From contig NZ_CP017477.1 of the NCBI RefSeq assembly GCF_001761365.1, positions 766,501 through 830,500 on the forward strand: a stretch of DNA of 64,000 nt, read 5' to 3'. Below are positions 47,645 to 57,205 of the stretch, piece by piece. A program made the position numbers and the translations under genes. Source of the stretch: Polaribacter vadi (GTDB taxonomy: Bacteria > Bacteroidota > Bacteroidia > Flavobacteriales > Flavobacteriaceae). Below the pieces are notes generated by a model that was not told the origin of the DNA, ran no database searches, and worked only from the letters and a program-made list of their open reading frames with translations. Each line of letters starts with the position of its first letter. Position 1 is the first letter of the stretch.

Positions 47645-47677
47645 AAAAACTCAACCTGAAATACAAATTGAGTTTTT
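47645..47677 (-). terminator. Terminator of the two-component operon
   Basis: Arms AAAAACTCAA (47645-47654) and TTGAGTTTTT (47668-47677) around a 13-base loop, in the gap after the response-regulator stop at 47698 on the minus strand. Confidence 0.6.
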
Positions 47678-47697
47678 ATTATAGGAAGTTTTACTTT

Positions 47698-48399
47698 TTA
47701 AGATTTATCTACCAATCTAAAACCTTCTCCATGAATATTTAAAATCTCCACCAAATCATCGTCTTTTAAATACTTACGTAATTTTGCGATGTAAACATCC
47801 ATACTTCTAGAAGTAAAGTAGTTATCATCTCTCCAGATTTTTGTAAGTGCTAATTCTCTTGGCATTAAATCGTTTTTATGAATTGCTAACATGCGTAACA
47901 ATTTGCTTTCTTTTGGCGACAATTTATTTGGTTCACCATCTTCACCAATAGATAAATGACGCAATTTAGAATTGAAGAAAAAATTACCAATTTTAAATTC
48001 GAACTGCTCTGATTCAGCAGATTTATCAGATTCTTTGCGTTGTAAAATCGCTTTAATTTTATGCAATAACACTTCAGAATCGAAAGGTTTGTTTAAATAA
48101 TCATCTGCACCAACAGCATATCCTTTTAAAACATCTTCTTTTAATGTTTTTGCTGTTAAGAAAATAATTGGCACTTCTTTATTGGTAACTCTAATGTCTT
48201 GTGCTAAAGAAAAACCATCTTTTCTTGGCATCATAACATCTAAAATACATAAGTCATAATCGCTGTTTTTAAACATGATTAAACCTTCTATACCGTCTTT
48301 TGCGTGTGTTACATTATAATCATTTAACGCTAAATAATCTTTTAAAACAGTTCCGAAATTTGGATCGTCTTCAACTAATAATATTTTTTTACTTCCCAT
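47698..48399 (-). CDS. OmpR-family response regulator
   Basis: 233 residues. The receiver domain has the acidic pair (VEDDP), phosphoacceptor Asp in LCILDVMMPRKDG (about 54), and Thr/Lys in FLTAKT (about 103). A winged-helix DNA-binding domain occupies about 130-230 (LSPKESKLLRML, DVYIAKLRKYL). It is cotranscribed with the sensor kinase 10 bases upstream. Target genes are unknown. The pair resembles RprY of Bacteroides. Confidence 0.92.
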   Translation of the reverse strand: MGSKKILLVEDDPNFGTVLKDYLALNDYNVTHAKDGIEGLIMFKNSDYDLCILDVMMPRKDGFSLAQDIRVTNKEVPIIFLTAKTLKEDVLKGYAVGADDYLNKPFDSEVLLHKIKAILQRKESDKSAESEQFEFKIGNFFFNSKLRHLSIGEDGEPNKLSPKESKLLRMLAIHKNDLMPRELALTKIWRDDNYFTSRSMDVYIAKLRKYLKDDDLVEILNIHGEGFRLVDKS

Positions 48400-48409
48400 T
48401 TTTATAATT

Positions 48410-49978
48410 TTAAATTAAAGGTAATTTTACTGTGAATATGCTTCCTTCTCCTTTTTCACTTTCTACAAAAACTGTTCCATGATGTTTTTCTACAATTTCT
48501 TTTACATAAGCCAAACCTAAACCATGCCCTTTTACGTCATGTACGTTTCCTTTTTGCTCTCTGTAAAATTTATCAAAGACCTGTTTTTGAACACTTTTAC
48601 TCATTCCTATTCCTTCATCTTTTATTTTGATAATAAAAAATTTATTGGCACTTTCTGTATATACATCAATTTTTGGTGCTCCTTGCGTGTATTTTATTCC
48701 ATTTTCTAAAATATTCACCAAAACGTTTGTTAAATGAAATTCGTTTCCATTTATTTCTGATGTAATTGCTTGAAAATGTGTATTAACAGTTCCTTTTTTA
48801 TCATCGATTAAAAGGCTAACATGATTAATTGCATCTTCTATAACTTCATGAATATCTATAATCTCTGTACTGATGTCTAATTGATTTTTTTCTAATTTAG
48901 AAATACGCAAAACATTTTCTACTTGCTTGTGCATTCTTTTATTTTCGTCACGAATCATATTTACATAACGAATTACTTTTTCTGTATCATTAATAATTTT
49001 TGGATTCTTAATAGAATCGATTGCTAAATTAATGGTAGCAATTGGTGTTTTAAATTCATGTGTCATGTTATTGATAAAATCAGTTTTAATTTCTGAAATT
49101 TTCTTCTGTTTTATCAATTGATATAAAGAACTTGAAAATGCGATAATAATTATCAATATAAAAAATAAGGATAATAGTAAGATACCAGAAATACCTGATA
49201 AAATATGCTTATTTTTTGTTGGAAACGTTACATGTAAAATATATTCTGGAACATTATATTCATCCATAAATAATGGATAAGGATAACTCTCTTTTGTATT
49301 AAGTGTATAATAACCAGATTTTATTTTGGTTGCTAAGCCATCACTTCCATAAACACCATACTTAAAATCTAAATTTATATTTCGCTTTTGTAATTCCTCT
49401 TTTATCGTTTCATTTAACTCTCTATTATTTACTCGTTGATTTATAGGATAATATTTTTTATAAACATCCATAGCATCAGCAAATAAAGCTTCCTCTACTT
49501 TTTTTGATCTGCTTGTAAAAGAAAAACGTTTTTCTTCTATAGGTTTAAATAAATCATCAACTCCTTTTATGATACTTGTTTGAGAAAAATCTTTTTTACT
49601 ATATACTCTCGTATAAATAATACTTTCATTATCTAAAAAATCTAACGGAATTTCAAAATTCTCTTCTAAAACTGTCGTTCCAAAAGTTATTTTTCTATTG
49701 TTTGTTGTATCAATTTGTTGAATTAAAAAATTCTTAATTTGTGCATTGTCTGCAGAAGCTTTCTCGTTAATAATATCTTGTATCTGACTATTAAGTTGAC
49801 TTTCTTCTTTTTCGTTGATTCTCTCTGCAACACTACCTAGAGATTTTTGAACATCATTGGTAAATTGCTCATTTTTACTTTCTACAGCATTGTTAATCCA
49901 ATAGAGCTGAACAGCGATAATTCCCATCAGGGAAACGCTCATTAAAACTACAATAAGAACAAACATTTTCTTGCCCAT
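48410..49978 (-). CDS. Sensor histidine kinase
   Basis: 522 residues with membrane helices at about 4-30 and 262-285 flanking a roughly 230-residue periplasmic sensor. H-box FINNMTHEFKTPIATI, N-box NVLVNILENGIKYT, G1 KDEGIGMS and G2 GHGLGLAYV are intact. It phosphorylates the adjacent regulator. The sensory domain is not one I recognise. The gap upstream contains three TAnnTTTG elements. Confidence 0.92.
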   Translation of the reverse strand: MGKKMFVLIVVLMSVSLMGIIAVQLYWINNAVESKNEQFTNDVQKSLGSVAERINEKEESQLNSQIQDIINEKASADNAQIKNFLIQQIDTTNNRKITFGTTVLEENFEIPLDFLDNESIIYTRVYSKKDFSQTSIIKGVDDLFKPIEEKRFSFTSRSKKVEEALFADAMDVYKKYYPINQRVNNRELNETIKEELQKRNINLDFKYGVYGSDGLATKIKSGYYTLNTKESYPYPLFMDEYNVPEYILHVTFPTKNKHILSGISGILLLSLFFILIIIIAFSSSLYQLIKQKKISEIKTDFINNMTHEFKTPIATINLAIDSIKNPKIINDTEKVIRYVNMIRDENKRMHKQVENVLRISKLEKNQLDISTEIIDIHEVIEDAINHVSLLIDDKKGTVNTHFQAITSEINGNEFHLTNVLVNILENGIKYTQGAPKIDVYTESANKFFIIKIKDEGIGMSKSVQKQVFDKFYREQKGNVHDVKGHGLGLAYVKEIVEKHHGTVFVESEKGEGSIFTVKLPLI

Positions 49979-49982
49979 ATAT

Positions 49983-50051
49983 CAAAGTTAAGTTATTAAA
50001 GAATTGGAATTAACGATTTTAACCTAAATTAACAAAAATAGCGCAAATTTA
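49983..50051 (-). promoter_or_regulatory. Three -7-like elements upstream of the sensor kinase
   Basis: On the minus strand, TAACTTTG (49983-49990), TATTTTTG (50033-50040) and TAAATTTG (50044-50051) each match TAnnTTTG exactly. The nearest ends 4 bases before the ATG, so a transcript from it would be leaderless. Confidence 0.4.
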
Positions 50052-50096
50052 AGAGTAATTTAACAAAAATATTGATAATTCAAAAAATCGACCTTG

Positions 50097-50681
50097 TTAT
50101 TGTGTTAAAATATTATGAATTTTATGAACCTGATTTACAGTATCTTCGAGTTTTTCGTTATAGATTATATAGTTAGATTGTAGCATTTTTTTAGCATCAC
50201 TCCATTGACTTTTCATTCTATTTAAAACTGCTGTTTTGGTTGATGAATCTCTGGCAATTACTCTATTAATTTTAGTATTTAAATCTGCATACACAGTAAC
50301 AACAATATCGCAAAATATATTGCTTTTACTTTCAAATAAAATAGCATTCTCGTAAATAATGTATGCTTTGTCTTGATTGTTCTCTATAAATTTTTGAAAA
50401 TGTTTCCTTACTTCTGGATGTACAATTCCATTTAAAATAGCTAATTTTTCTTTATCTTTAAAAACGATTTCTGCAATAAATGTACGATTTAATTCACCCT
50501 TTATAAAAGACTCTTTTCCAAACTCTTTTACAAGTTTTGTTTTTATAATTTCAGACGAATTCATTAACTTTTTGGCTTCTACATCAGCAATATAAATAGC
50601 AACATTTTTAAACTCAGCAAAGAATTTTGCAACAGTTGTTTTACCACTTCCAATACCACCTGTTAAACCAACAATTTTCAT
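50097..50681 (-). CDS. coaE: Dephospho-CoA kinase
   Basis: 194 residues. The P-loop GLTGGIGSGKTTVAKFF is at about residue 5; IADVEAKKLM, LNGIVHPEVR and DIVVTVYAD follow in order. It phosphorylates dephospho-CoA, the final step of CoA synthesis. Its ATG lies directly next to the YbbR-gene stop (no gap), and it is last in the nusB-DUF1573-yajC-YbbR-coaE run. Confidence 0.95.
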   Translation of the reverse strand: MKIVGLTGGIGSGKTTVAKFFAEFKNVAIYIADVEAKKLMNSSEIIKTKLVKEFGKESFIKGELNRTFIAEIVFKDKEKLAILNGIVHPEVRKHFQKFIENNQDKAYIIYENAILFESKSNIFCDIVVTVYADLNTKINRVIARDSSTKTAVLNRMKSQWSDAKKMLQSNYIIYNEKLEDTVNQVHKIHNILTQ

Positions 50682-51623
50682 TTATTTTTGAATTAAAAAA
50701 TCAATTTTACTAGGAATTATTTTTATGTTTTTTATAAAATCTATTTCCGTTTTTATCTTAGGAATTAAATAACCAACTTCATTTTTAACAGCCATTGCAT
50801 AATCGCATTCTACAATAAAAGATGTTTCTGATACTTTTGCAAAATTAGACAATGCAACTACATATACAATTTCTACTTTATCTTGTAAAATAGTTAAATT
50901 AGTGTTTTCTGGTAAATTTTTAATAATAAAAGGAACTTGAATAGTACCTTCCGTAAACTTATCTACTTTACCAGTAATAGTAACTTTCGTATTTTTAAAT
51001 TTTAAATTCTTCTGTTTTTCAGATTTTAAGATTGACACTTCTTCTGTAAAGCTACCTTTTACACCTTTTAACGTTAAAGGACTTAAATTAAGATGTTCAA
51101 TGCTATTTAATTGATCTTTTGGCCCAGAAATTACAATAGAATCTGGAGTTACCTTAAGCTGGTTTAACAAATCATAACCAATATGATACGTAATATCTAC
51201 TTTTGGTTTTAATGCTACTTTTTTAGAAGTTAAAACACCTAAACTTAAAAAAATTGTGTCTTGCATTATTTCTTCTAAAACAATACCATTTAATAATTGT
51301 TTTTGAATTTTTGTAGTTTGATTTCTTGGAAGAAAATAAAATTTTGAAGCGCTTTTTTTCCTCAACCTAGAGGCATCTAAATTAATTTTTTTCGTGGCTA
51401 ATTTAGCTCGTAAAATTTTAAAACCAGTTGCTGTAATAGAAAGATCTATTTTTTTTATAGGAATTTCTTGCAACAATTTATCTTGTGCAATATTATTATA
51501 ATTTACAGGATACGTAATAACTGTTGTGTATTCTTTAGAAAAAGTAATTAATAACCAAATCAAAAAAGAGATGATTAGAAACGTAATAAATGTTTTCGGT
51601 ATTTTCTTTGAAGATGTAGCCAA
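50682..51623 (-). CDS. YbbR-like domain (CdaR-type) membrane protein
   Basis: 313 residues. A membrane helix at about 10-30 is followed by extracytoplasmic YbbR-like beta repeats (VTPDSIVISGPKDQL is the clearest). CdaR with such repeats regulates diadenylate cyclase in Firmicutes; in Bacteroidota the role is unknown. Adjacent to coaE (no gap) and 98 bases downstream of yajC, with a terminator-like hairpin in between. Confidence 0.78.
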   Translation of the reverse strand: MATSSKKIPKTFITFLIISFLIWLLITFSKEYTTVITYPVNYNNIAQDKLLQEIPIKKIDLSITATGFKILRAKLATKKINLDASRLRKKSASKFYFLPRNQTTKIQKQLLNGIVLEEIMQDTIFLSLGVLTSKKVALKPKVDITYHIGYDLLNQLKVTPDSIVISGPKDQLNSIEHLNLSPLTLKGVKGSFTEEVSILKSEKQKNLKFKNTKVTITGKVDKFTEGTIQVPFIIKNLPENTNLTILQDKVEIVYVVALSNFAKVSETSFIVECDYAMAVKNEVGYLIPKIKTEIDFIKNIKIIPSKIDFLIQK

Positions 51624-51664
51624 GAAATTTAATTTTAATGCAATCTAATGAAAAGCTTATAAAC

Positions 51665-51705
51665 AAAAAAATGAGCTTTACTATAAAAAGAAAAGCTCAT
51701 TTTTT
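51665..51705 (-). terminator. Terminator-like hairpin after yajC
   Basis: Arms AAAAAATGAGCTTT and AAAGCTCATTTTTT around a 12-base loop, between yajC and the YbbR gene. It may end most nusB-yajC transcripts, with the YbbR-coaE pair expressed partly by readthrough. Confidence 0.65.
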
Positions 51706-51721
51706 AAAATTTGAAATTATT

Positions 51722-52021
51722 TTATTTCTTTACAGCAGGTGCTGCTAAATATTGTTTGCTTAATTCCATAGAAATTGCTGCACGTTCAAATTTAATTTTA
51801 CCTGCACCAGTTTCAATTGTAATTGTATTGTCTGTTGTATTTATTTCAGCAATTTTACCATGAATACCACTTGAAGTAACCACTTTTGCTCCTTTTTTAA
51901 TTTCTGCTTGAAAAGATTTTTCTTTTTTTGCTTTTGACATTTGTGGTCTTATCATAAAAAAGTATAAGACTAAAATCATTGCTGCAAAAGGCAACATACT
52001 TGCTAATGTTCCTGAATCCAT
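51722..52021 (-). CDS. yajC: Preprotein translocase accessory subunit YajC
   Basis: 99 residues. One N-terminal membrane helix containing MILVLYFFMIRPQMSKAKKE, the family signature, and a small cytosolic domain with GAKVVTSSGIHGKIAEI. It is part of the SecDF-YajC complex. Located 20 bases after the DUF1573 gene. Confidence 0.95.
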   Translation of the reverse strand: MDSGTLASMLPFAAMILVLYFFMIRPQMSKAKKEKSFQAEIKKGAKVVTSSGIHGKIAEINTTDNTITIETGAGKIKFERAAISMELSKQYLAAPAVKK

Positions 52022-52041
52022 GTGTAAAATTTAATTTGTTT

Positions 52042-52506
52042 TTATTGAACTTTTGGTGTTACCATTCCTTTCAACGTTAAAATCTCTCTTCCAGACTCTG
52101 TGTTTGTAATTAAGGTAATGTTTTTTTGTTGTCTGTTTTGTTTACCATTGGTATTAAACCTTACTTGAATTTCTTCAGATTCTCCTGGTTTAATTGGTTT
52201 TTTAGGCCAAACTGGTACTGTACAACCACAAGTTACTTGTGCATCTGTAATGACCAAATCTGTTTTTCCTGAATTTGTTAATTTAAAAGTAGTTTCTATA
52301 ACTTCTCCTTCATTTACAGTTCCAAAATCGTACACAGGGTTTTCGAAAGAAATAGAAGCTGCTCCATTTTTAATTTCTGTGTCTCTAGATTTTGCACTTT
52401 CTAAATTATCGCTATTAATTTTAGTAGATGCGTTATTACCATTTCCACAAGAAATAAATAGGCTTGAAGAAATTATAAAAGCGAATAGTATTGATACTTT
52501 TTTCAT
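52042..52506 (-). CDS. DUF1573-domain lipoprotein
   Basis: 154 residues. A lipoprotein signal (LFAFIISSSLFISC, Cys20) precedes one DUF1573 immunoglobulin-like domain with the conserved DFGTVNEGEVIETTF, CGCTVPVWPKKPI and a final beta strand. Common in Bacteroidota, of unknown function, and usually found between nusB and yajC as here. Confidence 0.88.
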   Translation of the reverse strand: MKKVSILFAFIISSSLFISCGNGNNASTKINSDNLESAKSRDTEIKNGAASISFENPVYDFGTVNEGEVIETTFKLTNSGKTDLVITDAQVTCGCTVPVWPKKPIKPGESEEIQVRFNTNGKQNRQQKNITLITNTESGREILTLKGMVTPKVQ

Positions 52507-52557
52507 GATATTATATTTTTTGTAAAAATAATAAATAAATTGTCTTTAGCAATGAGG

Positions 52558-53496
52558 TTACAATAAACCTCTACCTATTTTAACAATTCTTTTATCTTTT
52601 GTTAATTCTTTTGAAATTTTATCTAAAACTCCATTGATAAAATAACTACTTTTTACGGTTGAATAATCTTTTGCGATTTCTATATATTCGTTAATAGTTA
52701 CTCTTGTTGGTATGGATGGAAACTCAATAAACTCTGTAATTGCCATTTTAATTAGAATCATATCAATATCAGCAATCCTATCTGCTTCCCAATTTGGCGT
52801 TTTATCTGCAATATCTTGCTCGTAATTTTGTTGTTTTAGAACTGTTTTTCTAAATAACTTGCTTACAAAAGCCTCATCATCTGCATCTTTATACAAAACA
52901 CCTATAATAAAATTATTACTCGCTTTTTGTTTGCTTAAAGATCTTACAATCCAAGTGTTTACAAAAGGAATATCATCAACCCAAGAAATCATCTTATCTT
53001 CATAATAATCTGCTAACTTTTCATTAGGAGCAATTATTTCTTTAAAAAAGTCAATTACAAAAGCCTGGTCTACTTTATAAGAATCTTCTACAGTATCTAA
53101 ATATTTTTTATATAAATCACTTTTTTGTAATTCATCTAAAATAATTTTAACGTACTCACTATCTAATTCCCAGTTATTTAAATTATTTATTTCAATATAA
53201 CTTTCAATACTTATGCTTTCTGCTATAAGATTGATCAATTTATTATCAATAAATTTTGTGTTGGGTTTTAGGTCTTCTTTTGTGGCAAGAATTTTCTTTT
53301 TAGAAAGTGCCATTCTTTTTGCTGCTAGTTTTTGAACTTCCACCAAAAGTTGAAGGTTTAAAACGTACAAATCGAACATTTTTAGAACACTGTGTTTTAG
53401 AAATTTCTCTTCTCTAATCAAATCTTGATTTAGAGATTGCTGCATAGCATATACAGATTGCATTACTTTAACTCGAATATGTCTTCTGTTAATCAT
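52558..53496 (-). CDS. nusB: Transcription antitermination factor NusB
   Basis: 312 residues, longer than the usual 140 because Bacteroidota NusB has an N-terminal helical extension. The start MINRRHIRVKVMQSVYAM and the C-terminal TRVTINEYIEIAKDYST are diagnostic. It binds boxA RNA with NusE and helps rRNA transcription. First gene of the nusB-DUF1573-yajC run, divergent from an ABC exporter. Confidence 0.93.
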   Translation of the reverse strand: MINRRHIRVKVMQSVYAMQQSLNQDLIREEKFLKHSVLKMFDLYVLNLQLLVEVQKLAAKRMALSKKKILATKEDLKPNTKFIDNKLINLIAESISIESYIEINNLNNWELDSEYVKIILDELQKSDLYKKYLDTVEDSYKVDQAFVIDFFKEIIAPNEKLADYYEDKMISWVDDIPFVNTWIVRSLSKQKASNNFIIGVLYKDADDEAFVSKLFRKTVLKQQNYEQDIADKTPNWEADRIADIDMILIKMAITEFIEFPSIPTRVTINEYIEIAKDYSTVKSSYFINGVLDKISKELTKDKRIVKIGRGLL

Positions 53497-53531
53497 TATA
53501 AAGAACTTAAAAGGCTTATTTATTTGCGTTG

Positions 53532-53539
53532 CAAAAGTA
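53532..53539 (-). promoter_or_regulatory. -7 promoter element of nusB
   Basis: Minus strand TACTTTTG, an exact TAnnTTTG match about 36 bases upstream of the nusB start. Confidence 0.5.
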
Positions 53540-53615
53540 GTGTTATTTTACTTTTTGATGCGTACTTTTTTAATTCTTTTTTAAGAAAATATATCTTAGC
53601 GAAACTCGTATATTC

Positions 53616-55400
53616 GTGCTTTATTTTAAAAAGCAAAAAACTCGTTTGAAAGCATTACAATATTTAAATAAATATTTCTCGAAATACAAATGGCGTATTT
53701 TAATTGGTTTACTCATTACTATTTTATCGAAACTTTTAGCATTACAAGTGCCAAAGATTATTGGTGAATCTTTTAATGTTGTAGAAGATTATTTAAAAGA
53801 CAAAACAATTGATATAGCGTCTGTTAAAAAAGAACTTTTAATAAATGTACTTATTATTATTGGTGTTGCTTTATTAAGTGGTTTTTTTACGTTTTTAATG
53901 AGACAAACACTTATTGTTACTTCAAGATTAATTGAGTTCGATTTAAAGAACGAAATTTATCAACAGTACCAAAAACTATCGTTAAATTTCTACAAAAAAA
54001 ATAGAACTGGAGATTTAATGAACAGAATTAGCGACGACGTTTCTAAAGTTAGAATGTATGTTGGCCCAGCTGTAATGTATACTATGAATATGATTGTGCT
54101 TTTTGCAGTCGGTTTTACGCAAATGGTTCAAGTAGATTTAAAACTTACCTTATATACGCTACTTCCTTTTCCTCTTTTATCGATTTCTATATTTTTCTTA
54201 AGCAAAGTAATACATAAAAGAAGTACAATTGTTCAAGAATATTTATCTGAACTAACCACTTTTAACCAGGAATTTTTCTCGGGAATAAATGTTGTAAAAT
54301 CTTATGGAATTGAGAAATTAATCATAAAAGATTTTGATAAAATTTCTGATATGAGCAAGGAAAAAAATATTCATTTACAGAAAGCAAATGCGCTCTTTTT
54401 CCCTTTAATGCTATTTTTAATAGGTATTAGTAACTTAATTGTAATTTATGTTGGTGGTAATCAATACATAAATGGCGAAATACAATCTGGAGTTATCATA
54501 GAGTTTATAATGTACGTAAATATTTTAACTTGGCCAGTAGCTGTTGTTGGTTGGGTAACATCTATGGTGCAACAAGCAGAAGCTTCGCAAGCAAGAATTA
54601 ATGAGTTTTTAGATCAAGTGCCAGAAATTAAAAACGAGAGTGAAACATCAACAGAAATTCATGGAAAAGTAACTTTTAAAGACGTTACATTTACGTATGA
54701 TGACACTAATATTACTGCTTTAAAAAATATTAATCTTACAGTTAACCCAGGAGAAACTTTAGCTATTTTAGGAAATACAGGTTCAGGTAAATCTACTATA
54801 ATTGAGTTAATTTCTAGATTATATGATACAACAAAAGGTACCATTTTATTAGATGACAAACCTATTGAACAAGGTAATTTAAATGATATTAGAAGTCAAA
54901 TTGGTTTTGTGCCTCAAGATCCTTTTTTATTTTCTGATACCATTGGCAATAATATAAAGTTCGGTAAAGAAGATGCCACAGAAGATGAAATTATTGAAGC
55001 TGCAAAAAATGCTGTAGTTCACGATAATATTATCGAATTTACAAATGGTTACAACACCATTCTTGGAGAACGTGGAGTAACACTTTCTGGAGGGCAAAAA
55101 CAACGTGTTTCTATTGCTAGAGCTATTATTAAAAATCCTAAAATTTTAATTTTTGATGATTGTTTGTCTGCTGTAGACACAGAAACTGAAGAAAAAATAC
55201 TTTCTAATTTAGAGAAAGTGTCAAAAAATAAGACGACTTTTATTATAAGTCACAGAGTTTCATCAGCAAAAAATGCCTATAAAATAATTGTTTTAGAAGA
55301 AGGAGAAATTATACAGCAAGGCACTCACAATCAACTATTAACACAAGAAGGGTATTATAAGAATTTATACGAACAGCAACTTTTAGAAAAAGAAAATTAA
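53616..55400 (+). CDS. ABC transporter half-exporter (permease and ATPase, MsbA-like)
   Basis: 594 residues. Six membrane helices (about 30-330) precede the ATPase: Walker A LGNTGSGKSTI, signature LSGGQKQRVSIARA, and Walker B ILIFDDCLSAVD. The residue after the Walker B Asp is Asp rather than the usual catalytic Glu, a change seen in degenerate sites of heterodimeric exporters. The start is GTG at 53616. Probably a homodimeric or heterodimeric lipid or drug exporter; the partner is not in this window. Confidence 0.9.
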   Translation: MLYFKKQKTRLKALQYLNKYFSKYKWRILIGLLITILSKLLALQVPKIIGESFNVVEDYLKDKTIDIASVKKELLINVLIIIGVALLSGFFTFLMRQTLIVTSRLIEFDLKNEIYQQYQKLSLNFYKKNRTGDLMNRISDDVSKVRMYVGPAVMYTMNMIVLFAVGFTQMVQVDLKLTLYTLLPFPLLSISIFFLSKVIHKRSTIVQEYLSELTTFNQEFFSGINVVKSYGIEKLIIKDFDKISDMSKEKNIHLQKANALFFPLMLFLIGISNLIVIYVGGNQYINGEIQSGVIIEFIMYVNILTWPVAVVGWVTSMVQQAEASQARINEFLDQVPEIKNESETSTEIHGKVTFKDVTFTYDDTNITALKNINLTVNPGETLAILGNTGSGKSTIIELISRLYDTTKGTILLDDKPIEQGNLNDIRSQIGFVPQDPFLFSDTIGNNIKFGKEDATEDEIIEAAKNAVVHDNIIEFTNGYNTILGERGVTLSGGQKQRVSIARAIIKNPKILIFDDCLSAVDTETEEKILSNLEKVSKNKTTFIISHRVSSAKNAYKIIVLEEGEIIQQGTHNQLLTQEGYYKNLYEQQLLEKEN

Positions 55401-55430
55401 TCTTTAACATTGCTACGTAAAATATTTTAT

Positions 55431-55438
55431 TAGATTTG
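55431..55438 (+). promoter_or_regulatory. -7 promoter element of the DUF3276 gene
   Basis: TAGATTTG, an exact TAnnTTTG match 36 bases before the ATG at 55474. Confidence 0.45.
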
Positions 55439-55473
55439 TAAACTAACAAACAATAACTACTATTATAAAGATT

Positions 55474-55836
55474 ATGGCAGAGAGAGTTGAACAGGAAGAA
55501 ATTTTTTCTCAGGTATTAAGAGCTGGAAGAAGAACCTATTTTTTTGATGTAAGATCTACAAAAGCAGACGATTATTATCTTACTGTTACAGAAAGTAAAA
55601 AATTTACACATGATGATGGAACTTTCCATTATCAAAAACACAAAATTTATCTTTATAAAGAAGATTTTTCTGATTTTCATGAAATGTTAAAGAAAGCTAC
55701 AGATTATATAGTTAATGAAAAAGGTGATGAAGTAATTAGCGAACGTCATCAAAAAGATTTTAAGAAAGAAGAAAGCACTGAAGAAGCAACAACTTCACCA
55801 AAAAGTTTTACAGACATTTCTTTTGATGATATCTAG
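55474..55836 (+). CDS. DUF3276 (PUR-alpha-like) protein
   Basis: 120 residues with a single PUR-type domain (FSQVLRAGRRTYFFDVRSTK, then HDDGTFHYQKHKIYLYKEDF) and an acidic tail. PUR domains bind single-stranded nucleic acid; Bacteroidota encode one such protein with a likely nucleic-acid role. Lone gene with its own promoter element and a terminator downstream. Confidence 0.9.
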   Translation: MAERVEQEEIFSQVLRAGRRTYFFDVRSTKADDYYLTVTESKKFTHDDGTFHYQKHKIYLYKEDFSDFHEMLKKATDYIVNEKGDEVISERHQKDFKKEESTEEATTSPKSFTDISFDDI

Positions 55837-55952
55837 CAATACTTGCAAACTATTTTATTAGCAAGTTTGCAGAATTTTTTTAATTAATTTATATCATTAA
55901 AGCTTTTAAAAGAATTTTAATTCAGATTCAATTTACAATTATTTTTACTAAA

Positions 55953-55982
55953 AAAAACCGTAAGCGAACGTTTACGGTTTTT
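55953..55982. terminator. Bidirectional terminator between DUF3276 gene and menF
   Basis: Arms AAAAACCGTAA and TTTACGGTTTTT with A and T runs on both sides; it serves the plus gene ending at 55836 and minus menF ending at 56038. Confidence 0.8.
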
Positions 55983-56037
55983 ATTTTTTTATATTTTTTT
56001 ATATTTTTTTTAGTTTGAAAAAAAGATCCAAATTTAA

Positions 56038-57120
56038 TTACAAAACCTTTTTCATTGTTTCACTTTTAGAAACGGTTTCCTTCCATTCGTTCTTTGGAAT
56101 GCTATCTTTAGTGATACCTCCTCCAACATAAATCGATGCTTTATTATGGTTGATTTCCATACATCTTAAATTTACATATAATTGCGAACTTTGAATAGCT
56201 CCATTTGATTTTTTAAGATTTAATTCCCCCAAAAAACCAGTATAAAAACTTCTGTTATAATTTTCATTTTTGATGATAAAATCTCTTGCCATGTTTCTTG
56301 GCAAACCACAAACTGCTGGTGTTGGATGCAAAGCTCGTATTAAAGATTTTAAATCGGCTTTTTCTAGTAACTTTCCTTCTACTTTAGTTCTTAAATGCAA
56401 TAAATTTCCAGCTCTAATAGTTTCTGTTTTATCAATTTTTAAGTTCGATGAAATTGTTGCCAATTGCTTTTCTATAAAATCGGTTACTAATTGCTGTTCT
56501 TCTAATTCCTTACTTTTCCAAACCACGTTAATTTGTTCAGTAAATGTAGATTCTGAATCTTTATTGGCAACTTGCGTTCCTGCTAAAGACATTGTTTTAA
56601 AATTAGCATCAGAAATTTGCAACAAGGTTTCTGGAGTTGCTCCTAGCCACAACCCTACATTGGGATGAAACCAAACATAAACAAATGCATTTTGATACTT
56701 TTTTAGTAATTTTTGATACACTAAAAGCAATTCAAAGTCAGATAACTGAACTGATTCTTTGCGTGAAATTACTACTTTTTGAAGATCGCTTTTATTAATT
56801 TCATCAATGGCTTTTTCTACAATTTTAATATGATTTTCTTTGGAATCTTCATCAACCAAAGATTCATTTTTATCAAAATTAAAATCGTTTAACAACAATA
56901 CTTCTTCCAGAAATGTAGCTTTTTCTGATGGAAATAAAATTGCCTTTTCATCAACATTAAAAGGCGTAAAAACAAAACCAGATTCTGTAAAATTTTCTGT
57001 ATACATTAACGAATCATCATTCACAAAAAACCCAGAAATCTTGTTTTCATTAGGTTTTCTATAAACTACAAAAGGTAACTTATCTTTGTAAAATGCTGTG
57101 ATTGTGTTAAAAATCTTCAA
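56038..57120 (-). CDS. menF: Isochorismate synthase
   Basis: 360 residues of the chorismate-binding family. LGATPETLLQ, SLAGTQ, HLRTKVEGKL, LHPTPAVCGLPRNMARDFI, FYTGFLGEL, YVNLRCMEI and YVGGGI are all visible. It isomerises chorismate to isochorismate, the first step to menaquinone. The N-terminal 100 residues are more variable, as usual. A hotdog thioesterase gene is 85 bases upstream in the same direction. Confidence 0.93.
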   Translation of the reverse strand: MKIFNTITAFYKDKLPFVVYRKPNENKISGFFVNDDSLMYTENFTESGFVFTPFNVDEKAILFPSEKATFLEEVLLLNDFNFDKNESLVDEDSKENHIKIVEKAIDEINKSDLQKVVISRKESVQLSDFELLLVYQKLLKKYQNAFVYVWFHPNVGLWLGATPETLLQISDANFKTMSLAGTQVANKDSESTFTEQINVVWKSKELEEQQLVTDFIEKQLATISSNLKIDKTETIRAGNLLHLRTKVEGKLLEKADLKSLIRALHPTPAVCGLPRNMARDFIIKNENYNRSFYTGFLGELNLKKSNGAIQSSQLYVNLRCMEINHNKASIYVGGGITKDSIPKNEWKETVSKSETMKKVL

Positions 57121-57205
57121 TATAAATAGTTTAATAATTCTTCTTTACTAAATTTAAAATTTGATAAAATCTGCTAAAAATTCCATCAAAAACTCAAATC
57201 AATTA

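Noticed and set aside
56270..56668. 132-codon plus-strand ORF antisense to menF
   Set aside because: Shadow frame; menF carries all family motifs on the minus strand.
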